Below are positions 18,234-26,461 of a DNA stretch of 64,000 nt, piece by piece. The position numbers were made by a program, and so were the translations under genes. The notes beneath the pieces were generated by a model. The model was not told the DNA's origin, did not search any database, and saw only the letters and a list, made by a program, of their open reading frames with translations. The stretch covers positions 1-64,000 of the forward strand of contig NZ_BOLK01000002.1 in assembly GCF_016861565.1 (NCBI RefSeq). Reading direction: 5' to 3'. The DNA is from Secundilactobacillus yichangensis. Its GTDB lineage: Bacteria; Bacillota; Bacilli; Lactobacillales; Lactobacillaceae. Position 1 is the first letter of the stretch. Every line of letters begins with the position of its first letter.

Positions 18234-18566
18234 TTACCCATGAATCCCTAAAGCCACTTTAGCGAACCGGCTCATGCGATCCATGCTCCAAGCTGGCTCC
18301 CACACGAGGTTGATGTCGCAGGCGGTGACACCGTCCACTGACAGTACTGCGTCGTTGATCTGGTCAGCCAGCAGGTTGCCTAACGGGCAGCCCATGGTGG
18401 TCAGCGTCATGGTAATCACGCACTGACCCTGATCGTCAACGTTAACATCATAGATCAGCCCCAGGTTGACCATGTCGATGCCCAGCTCTGGGTCAATCAC
18501 GTCTTCCAGTGAGGTCATCACTTTGTTTTCGATGGGTGAAAATTCTGCGCCAACTTCTTCAGCCAT
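18234..18566 (-). CDS. MIP18/DUF59 (SufT/PaaD-like) iron-sulfur assembly protein
   Basis: A 110-residue MIP18-family protein. The family core is clear: VIDPELGIDMVNLGLIYDV near 23-41, and TLTTMGCPLGN with the conserved Cys near 60. Such proteins help place Fe-S clusters on client enzymes. Here it is the last gene of the moaEDA-narK operon, so likely clients are MoaA and the Fe-S subunits NarG/NarH (inference). The SUF operon lies 15 kb away in the same window. The start is ATG 18566 behind GAGGAGG. Confidence 0.85.
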   Translation of the reverse strand: MAEEVGAEFSPIENKVMTSLEDVIDPELGIDMVNLGLIYDVNVDDQGQCVITMTLTTMGCPLGNLLADQINDAVLSVDGVTACDINLVWEPAWSMDRMSRFAKVALGIHG

Positions 18567-18583
18567 ATGCGCTTACCTCCTCA

Positions 18584-18883
18584 TTACTGTGCGAGAACGC
18601 CATGAACCACCATGACTTCGCCAGCTTCATCAGGCGCTTCCAGCCAATGGAATTCGCCAGGTTGCATCACAACAGCCTTTCCCGGAACCAGTGTGGTAAC
18701 ATCGTCATCCGTATGAAACTGAATCGACCCCTTGATGGCCACCACTGTCACGGTCATCAACGACCGGTGACGTTTAATGGTCTTACCCTTTGGTAAAACT
18801 AACCGGACAATCGACAAATGACGTTCTGACAGCATTCGATCCGGTCCTTCTGAAACTGTTGTATCTGGTGTTAAAACCTTCAT
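18584..18883 (-). CDS. Small single-domain cupin protein
   Basis: A 99-residue single cupin barrel: KTIKRHRSLMTVTVVAIKG (first motif region, His39) and PGKAVVMQPGEFHWLEAP (second, His81). Only some of the usual metal-binding His/Glu residues are present. The start is ATG 18883 after GGAGGTC. It sits between narK and the MIP18 gene in one operon, so a role in nitrate respiration (metal or small-molecule sensing or binding) is plausible but unproven. Confidence 0.75.
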   Translation of the reverse strand: MKVLTPDTTVSEGPDRMLSERHLSIVRLVLPKGKTIKRHRSLMTVTVVAIKGSIQFHTDDDVTTLVPGKAVVMQPGEFHWLEAPDEAGEVMVVHGVLAQ

Positions 18884-18910
18884 AACCTAGTGACCTCCAA
18901 CGACAAAATT

Positions 18911-20104
18911 TTATTTAACAATGTGCACGTCGCCCTTAATGAAACGGCGACGGAGAACGTACCAGCAAATTAACGCGGTCAATACCAGCAGTGCGATACC
19001 TAACTGGTAACTGCCCGTCCAGCCTTTGATCCAGCCAACGACCAGTGGTGGGAAGAACCCGCCCAGGCCACCGACTGCACCAACGAAACCAGTAACGGCA
19101 CCGGTATTACCCTTTGAAACGTAAGGAACCATTTTAAAGACAACACCATTGCCCCAACCGGCAGCAAGTCCAGTTCCCACAATCCCCGTCACAAACAGGA
19201 TTTGAGAATCAAATGAGAACATGATGACTAACGAGAAGACCGCAATGAGGATGAAAATCCACTGCAGCATCGACATTGGCCGGAACTTATCCGCAGCGGC
19301 ACCGCCGATTGGCCGAATGATCGTACATAGAAAAGCAAATAAGGCGGCGTAAAGTCCGGCAGTTACTGCGTTGACCCCAAAAATATCACCCAAAAACATT
19401 GGCGTCAAATTAGTGAATGACACAAACAGCCCGAAAGTTAAGAAGTAGAACAATGACAGGTACCACGTACTGCTTTCCTTAGCAACGGAAAGAGCGCCGC
19501 TGACAGACTTCGTTTTATCCGTTGGCATTTCCTTACAGAAAATTGCGAATAACACCATAATGATCACGGTTAAGACCATCAAAAAGTGATAAACGCTGTT
19601 AAATCCGCTGGAAGCAGAGATTCGTGGTAAGGTCAAAGCTGCTACAGCATTACCCATGTTACCCATGGCAACGATCCCTAACGCGAAGCCCTGCTTTTCT
19701 GGCGGGAACCACACCGAAGCGTACGAAACACCCACGGCAAATGACGTACCGGCCATCCCCACTAACAGCGCCGCGAACAGTAACATACCGAACGTATGAA
19801 CCTGAGTGATCATAAACAGTGGGATGAGAATAAAAATCATTAAAATAATGTATACTTTCTTGCCACCGTATTTATCGCTTAAAATGCCAACCGGAATCCG
19901 CATAATCGATCCCAGTAGTACGGGTGTTGCCAGCAACAGCGTTTTTTGACCAACTGATAAATGGAACATCGTTGCCACTTGGGCAGCTAGCGGCGCAAAA
20001 TTAGACCAAGACATGAAGCAGACAATCATTGCGATAGTTGCTAGGATCAGCGCCATATAAGCATTATAACGTGAACCATGTGCGACATCTTCTTGAGTAG
20101 CCAT
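18911..20104 (-). CDS. narK: NarK-type nitrate/nitrite MFS transporter
   Basis: A 397-residue major-facilitator protein with about 12 membrane helices. The nitrate/nitrite-porter pattern is present: a Gly-rich helix GMAGTSFAVGVSYASVWFP after helix 4, then GIVAMGNMGNAVAALTLPRI, with a matching Gly-rich segment GTGLAAGWGNGVVFKM in the second half. It would bring nitrate in for the cytoplasmic NarG site and may export nitrite. It starts 4 bp after moaA, behind AGGAGG, so it is cotranscribed with the Moco genes. Confidence 0.93.
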   Translation of the reverse strand: MATQEDVAHGSRYNAYMALILATIAMIVCFMSWSNFAPLAAQVATMFHLSVGQKTLLLATPVLLGSIMRIPVGILSDKYGGKKVYIILMIFILIPLFMITQVHTFGMLLFAALLVGMAGTSFAVGVSYASVWFPPEKQGFALGIVAMGNMGNAVAALTLPRISASSGFNSVYHFLMVLTVIIMVLFAIFCKEMPTDKTKSVSGALSVAKESSTWYLSLFYFLTFGLFVSFTNLTPMFLGDIFGVNAVTAGLYAALFAFLCTIIRPIGGAAADKFRPMSMLQWIFILIAVFSLVIMFSFDSQILFVTGIVGTGLAAGWGNGVVFKMVPYVSKGNTGAVTGFVGAVGGLGGFFPPLVVGWIKGWTGSYQLGIALLVLTALICWYVLRRRFIKGDVHIVK

Positions 20105-20108
20105 TATA

Positions 20109-21107
20109 TTAACCTCCTATTTGACTCATGTGGCGCCAAGTTGGGGCCTTGTCAATAATTCGATCAGTTTCAGACATTGCCATTTCGTGATTCAGCGGCT
20201 TATTATCCAAGGCCTTTTGAATCAATGCCCGGAAGACTTTCTTATCCGGAATAGCTTTGCGAATATCAATTTCTTCATTCCAGTACAGACAAGCTTTCAC
20301 ATAACCATCCGCCGTGATCCGCAAGCGGTTACAGTTTTCACAAAACTTCGAACTGATGGGATGAATCAATCCAAAACTGCCTTCATAACCTTCAATTTGG
20401 TAGTTATCAGACGGCCCATTACCCTTTAATTCAATTGGGTGGTAAACCATGCCGGCTTCGTCTGCAGTTTCAAAGACACTCTTTAGGCCAACATACTCCT
20501 TCTTCCACGTCCTCATCGAGTTACCAATGGGCATAAACTCAATGAAGCGGACATTCACATCATGGTCCTTAGTATAATGTAAAAAGTCTAGGACTTCATC
20601 ATCGTTTTGCCCGCGAATCAGGACAATATTCAGTTTAATCTTCTTAAAATGAAGCTTACTGGCAACGGCAATGCCTTCCAGCACCTGATTGATGTTACCG
20701 CCACGAGTAATTTTCTTGTAACGGTCGGGTTTGAAAGTGTCCAGACTGATATTTAACCGATCCAGTCCCGCGTCTTTCAAGTCCTTAGCTAACTTAGCCA
20801 GAAACAAACCGTTAGTCGTGATAGAAACGTCATTGATGCCATCGATTGCTTTGATACGCCGAACGATTTCAACAACATCCGTACGCAGCAGTGGTTCGCC
20901 ACCCGTGATCCGGACCTTTGAAACACCCATGTCAGCGAAGTTTTGAATCATCAAAACGATCTCATCTTGAGATAAGACCCGGTCTGTTGGAAAGAACGGC
21001 AGGCCTTCCTTTGGCATGCAGTACACGCACCGTAAATTGCAGCGGTCAGTGATCGAAAGCCGGACATAATCATGCAGCCGATCATATTTATCGTAAAGTT
21101 TATCCAT
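20109..21107 (-). CDS. moaA: MoaA, GTP 3',8-cyclase
   Basis: Radical-SAM enzyme for the first step of molybdenum cofactor synthesis (with MoaC, GTP to cyclic pyranopterin). The 332-residue product has the SAM cluster motif C23-x3-C27-x2-C30, the second cluster as CENC then ACLY near 257-274, and the C-terminal Gly-Gly needed for activity (SQIGG). The start is ATG 21107 behind AGGAGG. MoaC is encoded 35 kb away as part of a fusion. Confidence 0.97.
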   Translation of the reverse strand: MDKLYDKYDRLHDYVRLSITDRCNLRCVYCMPKEGLPFFPTDRVLSQDEIVLMIQNFADMGVSKVRITGGEPLLRTDVVEIVRRIKAIDGINDVSITTNGLFLAKLAKDLKDAGLDRLNISLDTFKPDRYKKITRGGNINQVLEGIAVASKLHFKKIKLNIVLIRGQNDDEVLDFLHYTKDHDVNVRFIEFMPIGNSMRTWKKEYVGLKSVFETADEAGMVYHPIELKGNGPSDNYQIEGYEGSFGLIHPISSKFCENCNRLRITADGYVKACLYWNEEIDIRKAIPDKKVFRALIQKALDNKPLNHEMAMSETDRIIDKAPTWRHMSQIGG

Positions 21108-21143
21108 TATTATTCCTCCTAAACATCAGCTGAAAAATTCATC

Positions 21144-21389
21144 CTAGCCGCCACTTACCGGTGGAATCAAAGCAATTTCATCGTTTGAACCAACTTCTAA
21201 CGGTCCGCTAGTGGTGAATTCCTGATTAACTGCTAACCTTGCCGTACCAATCAATTGACGCAAATTGGGTGACGCATCCGCAACGGCTTGTTTAATTTGA
21301 TCGGCAGTCGGCTGCTCCTGCACAGAGACGGTGATGACATCACCTAATTGTTCTTGGAGCATTGCGAATAATTTCACGTGAAGCTGCAT
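21144..21389 (-). CDS. moaD: MoaD, molybdopterin synthase small subunit
   Basis: An 81-residue ubiquitin-fold sulfur carrier ending in the obligate Gly-Gly (ALIPPVSGG). It is activated by MoeB and works with MoaE. I place the start at ATG 21389, which has GGGGG 7 bp upstream inside the moaE end; a start at 21404 would lack a ribosome-binding site. It nearly abuts the moaE stop. Confidence 0.93.
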   Translation of the reverse strand: MQLHVKLFAMLQEQLGDVITVSVQEQPTADQIKQAVADASPNLRQLIGTARLAVNQEFTTSGPLEVGSNDEIALIPPVSGG

Positions 21390-21391
21390 AC

Positions 21392-21793
21392 TCAGTCCCC
21401 CCATCTCACGGCATCAGTGTCCGTTTCTTTCTTCCAGATCGGTACCTCTTTCTTCAAGGTGTCGATTAAGTACTCACACCAGCGAAAAGCATCGCCGCGG
21501 TGAGCAGCTGCCACCCCAACAAACACCGCCTCGTCGGTTAATTCTAGGTGGCCGGTTCGATGAGCGATGACGACCCGCGCACCCTTAGCTTCAATCGGCG
21601 CTGCCAATTTTTCCAGCTGTCTTTCAGCCATAGGATGGTACGCCGAGTAATCAATAAAGCGCGTCTCGATATTACCCGTCCACTGTCGCACCGTGCCGAT
21701 AAAGGTCACGATGCCGCCATACTGCGGATCTTTCAATTTTTGATACAGCGCATTCACATCAATCGGTGAATCGCTGATACTGAGGTAATACAT
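21392..21793 (-). CDS. moaE: MoaE, molybdopterin synthase catalytic subunit
   Basis: A 133-residue catalytic subunit that turns cyclic pyranopterin into molybdopterin using MoaD thiocarboxylate. Seen: GTVRQWTGN near 35, the IAHRTGHLELTDEAVFVGV block, and the C-terminal catalytic-lysine region VPIWKKE. ATG 21793 is preferred to the GTG at 21802. It is the first gene of moaE-moaD-moaA-narK-cupin-MIP18, driven by a box-containing promoter. Confidence 0.95.
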   Translation of the reverse strand: MYYLSISDSPIDVNALYQKLKDPQYGGIVTFIGTVRQWTGNIETRFIDYSAYHPMAERQLEKLAAPIEAKGARVVIAHRTGHLELTDEAVFVGVAAAHRGDAFRWCEYLIDTLKKEVPIWKKETDTDAVRWGD

Positions 21794-21831
21794 ACTGATC
21801 ACCCGTTTTCATAATGTTGATTACAACTCCT

Positions 21832-21906
21832 ATTATTTCAGAAGAATATTCCTGATTGAATTAGTCAATTCCCTAATTCATTCCAAAAATAGCAAAATGC
21901 TATACT
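21832..21906. promoter_or_regulatory. Divergent promoters sharing one nitrate-regulon box
   Basis: The box TAGTCAATTCCCTA (21862-21875) lies between two -10 elements: AATAAT on the minus strand (21832-21837) for the moaE operon, and TATACT on the plus strand (21901-21906) for molBC. The box centre is 34 and 35 bp from the two -10 centres. Neither promoter has a good -35, as expected for activated promoters. The proposed activator is NreC. Confidence 0.65.
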
Positions 21907-21973
21907 AAGCGCTAGAAGGAAGGCCAAAAATGGCCACGGTTCATAAGTAAATCTTTAATGAAGGGAGCTGAAA

Positions 21974-22990
21974 ATTATCTCACGGTCAAGACGTCAATAC
22001 CGAATTCTCTGGCTTGCAGGTATCAGTCTAGTTTTGTTAGCACTTGTGTCGCTGTGCTTTGGTAATTATCAGATTCCGCTCTCTCACTTGTATGATGCAA
22101 TTATTGGTGAAATCACCCACCACACGCTAGTCAGCCCAATTGAAACCAACATCATTTTTAGCTTGCGAGTTCCCCGTATGCTGGCGGCAGTGGGCATCGG
22201 CGCAGCGTTGGCAATTTCTGGGACAGCCTATCAAAGTATCTTTCAAAACCCCTTAGTTTCACCAGACCTGCTGGGGGTCTCTAACGGTGCGGCCGTTGGG
22301 GCGGCATTAGCCATATTGCTTAACTTACATAGTTTTGGTACACAAGTGCTGGCACTACTTTTTGGCTTGGTCGCCGTTATCCTTAGTGTCACTATCCCGC
22401 GGTTAATGGGGCGCTCCACTAACCTAACCTTAGTGCTGGCCGGCGTCGTTGTTAGCGGACTGATGCAGGCCATCCTAGGACTCTTGAAGTACTTAGCGGA
22501 TCCGGATTCGCAGCTGCAAAGCATTGTTTATTGGCAGCTTGGCAGCCTGTCAAAAGTAACGGTGGGTAATCTAATCTCAGTCCTGCCGATGATGATTTTA
22601 GGGTTGGTTGTGCTGTTCATCATGCGCTGGCGGCTTACCGTGCTGGGCCTTGGTGACGCTGCTGCTCAAAGTATGGGTGTCAACGTGGCGTTCGAGCGGC
22701 GAATCGTCGTCTTCTGTGCCACGCTGCTGACCGCCGCCTCAGTTTGTTTGAGCGGTCCCATTGGCTGGATTGGACTGGTAGTACCTCACATGGCGCGCAT
22801 GCTGATTGGACCAAATACCCGCTACTCGTTGCCGCTATCTGGCTTGATTGGTGCAATCTTTCTGCTGCTGGTAGATACACTGGCACGAACCCTCTCAGCT
22901 GGTGAAATCCCGTTAAGCATTCTCACCGGCTTTATTGGCACACCGATCTTCATCTACATTCTGGCAACTAGGAAGGTGACTTTACGATGA
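21974..22990 (+). CDS. FecCD-family ABC permease, probable molybdate (MolB) or iron importer
   Basis: A polytopic type-II importer permease. The usual start codons do not fit: the first ATG/GTG/TTG is TTG 22034, inside the first membrane helix. The frame is open back to 21962, and AGGGAG lies 6 bp before ATT 21974, giving 338 residues, the normal FecCD length, with a normal basic N-terminus (SRSRRQYRILWL). I therefore propose the rare start ATT. Family marks include RVPRMLAAVGIGAALAISG, GLVVPHMAR and a GEIPLSILTGFIGTPIF end. The nitrate/Moco context and shared box promoter favour molybdate; iron-siderophore is the alternative. Confidence 0.85.
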   Translation: MISRSRRQYRILWLAGISLVLLALVSLCFGNYQIPLSHLYDAIIGEITHHTLVSPIETNIIFSLRVPRMLAAVGIGAALAISGTAYQSIFQNPLVSPDLLGVSNGAAVGAALAILLNLHSFGTQVLALLFGLVAVILSVTIPRLMGRSTNLTLVLAGVVVSGLMQAILGLLKYLADPDSQLQSIVYWQLGSLSKVTVGNLISVLPMMILGLVVLFIMRWRLTVLGLGDAAAQSMGVNVAFERRIVVFCATLLTAASVCLSGPIGWIGLVVPHMARMLIGPNTRYSLPLSGLIGAIFLLLVDTLARTLSAGEIPLSILTGFIGTPIFIYILATRKVTLR

Positions 22991-23760
22991 GCTTATTACA
23001 AATCAACCAGTTAAGTTTCCATTATTCTGGTCAGTCCAACTTGTTTAATAACCTTAGTTGCAGCTTACAAGATGGCGAAATATTGACGATTCTGGGTCCC
23101 AACGGGATTGGCAAATCAACCCTATTAAAATGCCTTGTGGGCTTGCTGAAGCCAACCTCCGGAACGGTCAAAATCGAAGATCAGCCGCTGACTCAGTTAT
23201 CGCCGAAACAATTAGCTCAAATTGTCGCCTACGTTCCGCAGCACGTTCCTGATCCGGGCAGTTTAACGGTCAGTGACTATCTCGTCACCGGTCGGACGCC
23301 TTATCTGGGATTTGCGCAAACCCCTGGCGATGATGACTATCAACGTGTTAAAAACACGCTGGCTAAACTCAGTTTGTCCGACCTGAAAAATCAGCCAGTT
23401 AATACTTTGAGCGGCGGCCAACTTCAAATGGTCGCCATTGCAAAAGCCCTCGTTCAAGACCCTAAATTAGTAATTTTAGATGAACCCACTGCTGCCCTGG
23501 ACTTCGGCCGGCAAAAACAGGTTATCCAGTTAATTCAGTCGTTAGCTGCTGATCATTTTGCAGTCTTGCATACTACACATAACCCAAATCACGCGTTTAT
23601 GCTAGGTCATCAGGTGGGGTTGTTTTCCCATGAGGGTTATTTCGAAACTGGTCAAGCTGATCAGCTCTTAACCGAAGAACGGCTTAAGCGGACTTATGGG
23701 ACAGATTTGAAGTTGCTTTATGAGCCGAAGTTAGGACGCTATGTATGCGAGTTAGTTTAG
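22987..23760 (+). CDS. ABC importer ATPase, partner of the FecCD permease (MolC-like)
   Basis: A 257-residue FecE/BtuD-type ATPase. Walker A is GPNGIGKST (about 37-45), Q-loop around YVPQHVPD, signature LSGGQLQM and Walker B LVILDEPTAALD. It overlaps the permease end by 4 bp. No binding-protein gene is here; the only candidate in the window is the lipoprotein gene at 41131, under the same kind of promoter. Molybdate or iron chelate cannot be separated by sequence alone. Confidence 0.9.
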   Translation: MSLLQINQLSFHYSGQSNLFNNLSCSLQDGEILTILGPNGIGKSTLLKCLVGLLKPTSGTVKIEDQPLTQLSPKQLAQIVAYVPQHVPDPGSLTVSDYLVTGRTPYLGFAQTPGDDDYQRVKNTLAKLSLSDLKNQPVNTLSGGQLQMVAIAKALVQDPKLVILDEPTAALDFGRQKQVIQLIQSLAADHFAVLHTTHNPNHAFMLGHQVGLFSHEGYFETGQADQLLTEERLKRTYGTDLKLLYEPKLGRYVCELV

Positions 23761-23775
23761 AAAATTCTAGACAAT

Positions 23776-23808
23776 AAAAAATATCCTTCGTATTGAAGGA
23801 TATTTTTT
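23776..23808. terminator. Bidirectional intrinsic terminator
   Basis: AAAAAATATCCTTC / GAAGGATATTTTTT with a 5-base loop. It ends both the importer operon and the convergent tricarboxylate operon. Confidence 0.92.
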
Positions 23809-23814
23809 ATATGC

Positions 23815-24882
23815 TTATTTTGCGTTCCACGAGAAAGCAATACACGTTGGGCTGCCGGTTTTAGCCATCAGTCTTGGCTGGCTTAACTGCCCATTAGCCT
23901 CTACGTTGTAACGATAAATCGTATGCGTGTTTTTATTTGCTATATACAAATGTTTGGAAGCAGGACCTAAAGCAATGAAACGAGGGTGACGTCCCAGGCA
24001 GCTGACGTTACCTAATAAGGTTAGATACCCCGTTCTTTGGTCAACTGCGTACCAGGTAACCGAATTATGTGAGCGGTTTGAGACGTAGATATAACGACCG
24101 TCATTATCCATTGCAACGCCACTTGCCCAGCAATCATCCGTCTCTGTATCAGGCAGCGTGCTTAAAATCTGCATGGGGATCATCGTCCCGTTGAGTTCAT
24201 CATACACGTAAAAGGTAATCGTACTGTCACGCTCACTAACCAAATAAGCGAATTTACCATTGGGATGCATAGCAACGTGGCGAGCTTCAGCATTCAACCG
24301 TGTCTGACGTTCAAAAATCTGTTTCAAAGCACCCGTGTGATCGTCGAAGTCAAACACGACCACTTTACTGATCCCCGCTTCGCGACCCTGACAGGGAACG
24401 AGTATTCTTTGACGGGTTTGGTCAAAACAAATCATGTGGGGATGGGAAACCTCGCTGGCGGTCTTGCCAGCTACAATTTGATTAGAAGCTATTTTGACCA
24501 GTTCCCCGGTCTTTTCATCCCGTTCAATCGTCACGACGTTACCAGTCTTCAAAAACGGCACGATGAGATACTTGTTATTGTCTGAAACAATAATGTGAAC
24601 CGGATTTTGAGCATTGTTCACACTAATCGTATTCAACGCTTTTAATTTACCATCCGTTAAAACTTTAAACGCCATGATTTCACTAAAATCACCTGAAACG
24701 GCGTACAGGAATCGTTTTGTTTTATCCAGTGTCAGAAATGATGGGTTAACTAACCCCTTGGTAATATCGACTAGGTCCCAGCCACCATCATCATTTAACC
24801 CATAAACCGAGATTCCTTCACCAATGGCATGACGTTCCTTGGTCGTCCGGCAACCCACATAAGCATACTTTTGATAAGCCAT
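23815..24882 (-). CDS. Seven-bladed beta-propeller lactonase (Pgl/YbhE family)
   Basis: A 355-residue lactonase of the 6-phosphogluconolactonase / muconate-cycloisomerase-like propeller family. Repeating blades are visible, for example NPSFLTLDKTKRFLYAVSG, ARHVAMHPNGKFAYLVSE and RYIYVSNRSHNSVTWYAV. ATG 24882 follows GGGTGA; a longer reading to 24903 is not needed. It is last in the symporter/dehydrogenase/hydratase operon. In E. coli the same family (pgl, formerly ybhE) also neighbours ybhJ. It could hydrolyse 6-phosphogluconolactone, but the setting suggests a lactone of a tricarboxylic acid (inference). Confidence 0.85.
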   Translation of the reverse strand: MAYQKYAYVGCRTTKERHAIGEGISVYGLNDDGGWDLVDITKGLVNPSFLTLDKTKRFLYAVSGDFSEIMAFKVLTDGKLKALNTISVNNAQNPVHIIVSDNNKYLIVPFLKTGNVVTIERDEKTGELVKIASNQIVAGKTASEVSHPHMICFDQTRQRILVPCQGREAGISKVVVFDFDDHTGALKQIFERQTRLNAEARHVAMHPNGKFAYLVSERDSTITFYVYDELNGTMIPMQILSTLPDTETDDCWASGVAMDNDGRYIYVSNRSHNSVTWYAVDQRTGYLTLLGNVSCLGRHPRFIALGPASKHLYIANKNTHTIYRYNVEANGQLSQPRLMAKTGSPTCIAFSWNAK

Positions 24883-24912
24883 AATTATCACCCTTACCTT
24901 CACTCAAAGTTA

Positions 24913-26361
24913 CTAAACCAAATGTTCATTCTTAATATTAACCGCTTCCTCTGAAGTGGTTACGCTTTCATTTTTTGACACCTTTACTTTTTTACCAAAT
25001 TTTGCAAATGGCCGGTACAGCGTCATGATGATCAGTGGTGTCAGCAGTGCGACGTACACATCATTAATCCCAAACGGATCACCTAAGACAAACCACGCTG
25101 TAGCAATAATGGCAGTCCCAATCAGTGAAATATTCGCCCCTCTAGTATCAGTGAAATGCGGTAAGTAGAAAGCAACCACGGCAACAATGGCAATGGAAAC
25201 CCGAACCGCCTTTGTGAAGAACGACATTGACAGCACTTGTGGTGTAATCGAGGCAAAAACGATTGGTAACAAACCAACAACCACTGAAATGATCCGGGTA
25301 GTCCGTAACTGCCGCTTCGGTTCTGGATGCCAATGAGGCACGTAGAAATCTTCCACGATCAGTGAAACGGCACCCAGCGATAGCGCGCTGACAGCAATAA
25401 AAACGGCAGCTAATAAGCCGGTAGCAACGATAGCTGCCACAGCCACGTTCATTTTACTTAAGAAGGATGGCAATGCGTATAAACTATTGAGATGAGGGAA
25501 TAAATAACGGGCACAGACCCCGATCAGTGCTAAAACAATTCCCAGTGGCAGTGTAATTGCAGCTGCTAAGAAAGTTGACTTTTGAGCGCTTTTCGCATTT
25601 TTGGAGGAAGAAATCGATTGCAGAATATACTGGGTTGAAAAGATTGAACCCGTTGAGGTGATCACCCAGCCAATAATCGTACTCCAGCCTAATTTACCGG
25701 CCCCGGAGAAGTAATAGTGCGGTAATCCGTGCATCACGGGTCCCAGTCCGTGAGTGAGCATTAAGGCCACGATCAATGTGACAACCACACCCAAGTATTT
25801 CACAAAAGTATGAATCATTGTGACGTAAGCCATACTCTTCATACCACCGATACAGAAGTAAAAGGTCCCAACGACGCCAACCACAATCATCGCGACCTGT
25901 AAATTCAGGCCCAGGATCGTCGAAAGAATACTGGCACCGCTAATGTAATTGGCAACATTGGTTAAAAATAACGCGTAGATCATAATAATTGACACAATGT
26001 ACTTCGTTGACGGACCAAATTTATCTTGTAAGATCCCTGAGATGGTGAAGCCGCCGGTACCGTATAACTTTTTAACGATAAATAGGCCGTAAATGATAAA
26101 GCCAATCGTTGCCGCAATAATTGACCACATGGCAGCAACCCCACTGGTAAAAGCCGTCTGTGACGTTCCGACCAGTGTCACTGCCCCAATAAATTGGGAC
26201 ATCAGCAGCACACCCACAACAAACGTTGGCATTCCCCGGCTACCAGTCATAAAATCTTCGTTAGTTTTACCGCACCACCGAACGCTGAGATAGCCAGTTA
26301 AAATAATATAAGCTACGACAACACCGAGAATAATGATGATTGAAGTTGAGTCCAGCTTCAT
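24913..26361 (-). CDS. Sodium:solute symporter (SSS family), probable carboxylate uptake
   Basis: A 482-residue membrane protein with about 13 helices and SSS-family features: an early SVRWCGKTNEDFMTGSRGMP segment, a MSQFIGAVTLVGTSQTAF helix 2 and a GGMKSMAYVTMIHTF middle segment. The start is ATG 26361 with GGAGG 8 bp upstream; earlier in-frame ATGs lack a site. It lies within an aconitase-type operon and is most simply the uptake system for the substrate. Substrate specificity cannot be read from the sequence. Confidence 0.85.
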   Translation of the reverse strand: MKLDSTSIIIILGVVVAYIILTGYLSVRWCGKTNEDFMTGSRGMPTFVVGVLLMSQFIGAVTLVGTSQTAFTSGVAAMWSIIAATIGFIIYGLFIVKKLYGTGGFTISGILQDKFGPSTKYIVSIIMIYALFLTNVANYISGASILSTILGLNLQVAMIVVGVVGTFYFCIGGMKSMAYVTMIHTFVKYLGVVVTLIVALMLTHGLGPVMHGLPHYYFSGAGKLGWSTIIGWVITSTGSIFSTQYILQSISSSKNAKSAQKSTFLAAAITLPLGIVLALIGVCARYLFPHLNSLYALPSFLSKMNVAVAAIVATGLLAAVFIAVSALSLGAVSLIVEDFYVPHWHPEPKRQLRTTRIISVVVGLLPIVFASITPQVLSMSFFTKAVRVSIAIVAVVAFYLPHFTDTRGANISLIGTAIIATAWFVLGDPFGINDVYVALLTPLIIMTLYRPFAKFGKKVKVSKNESVTTSEEAVNIKNEHLV

Positions 26362-26461
26362 TGTTTTCGCCTCCATATACCTGCTAATGAAATGTTTCAC
26401 AATTGTAACCATAAGAATAAGAATCATTATTGTATGAACAATTAATTCTCATTCCTAATGT

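Noticed and set aside
22034-22990. FecCD permease starting at TTG 22034
   Set aside because: That codon lies inside the first membrane helix and lacks a ribosome-binding site. The open frame and AGGGAG upstream support ATT 21974.
26385-26402. Rex-like site (TTGTGA-N6-TCATTA, minus strand) before the symporter gene
   Set aside because: Only one half matches the TTGTGA/TCACAA consensus well; two mismatches in the other half and no supporting second site.
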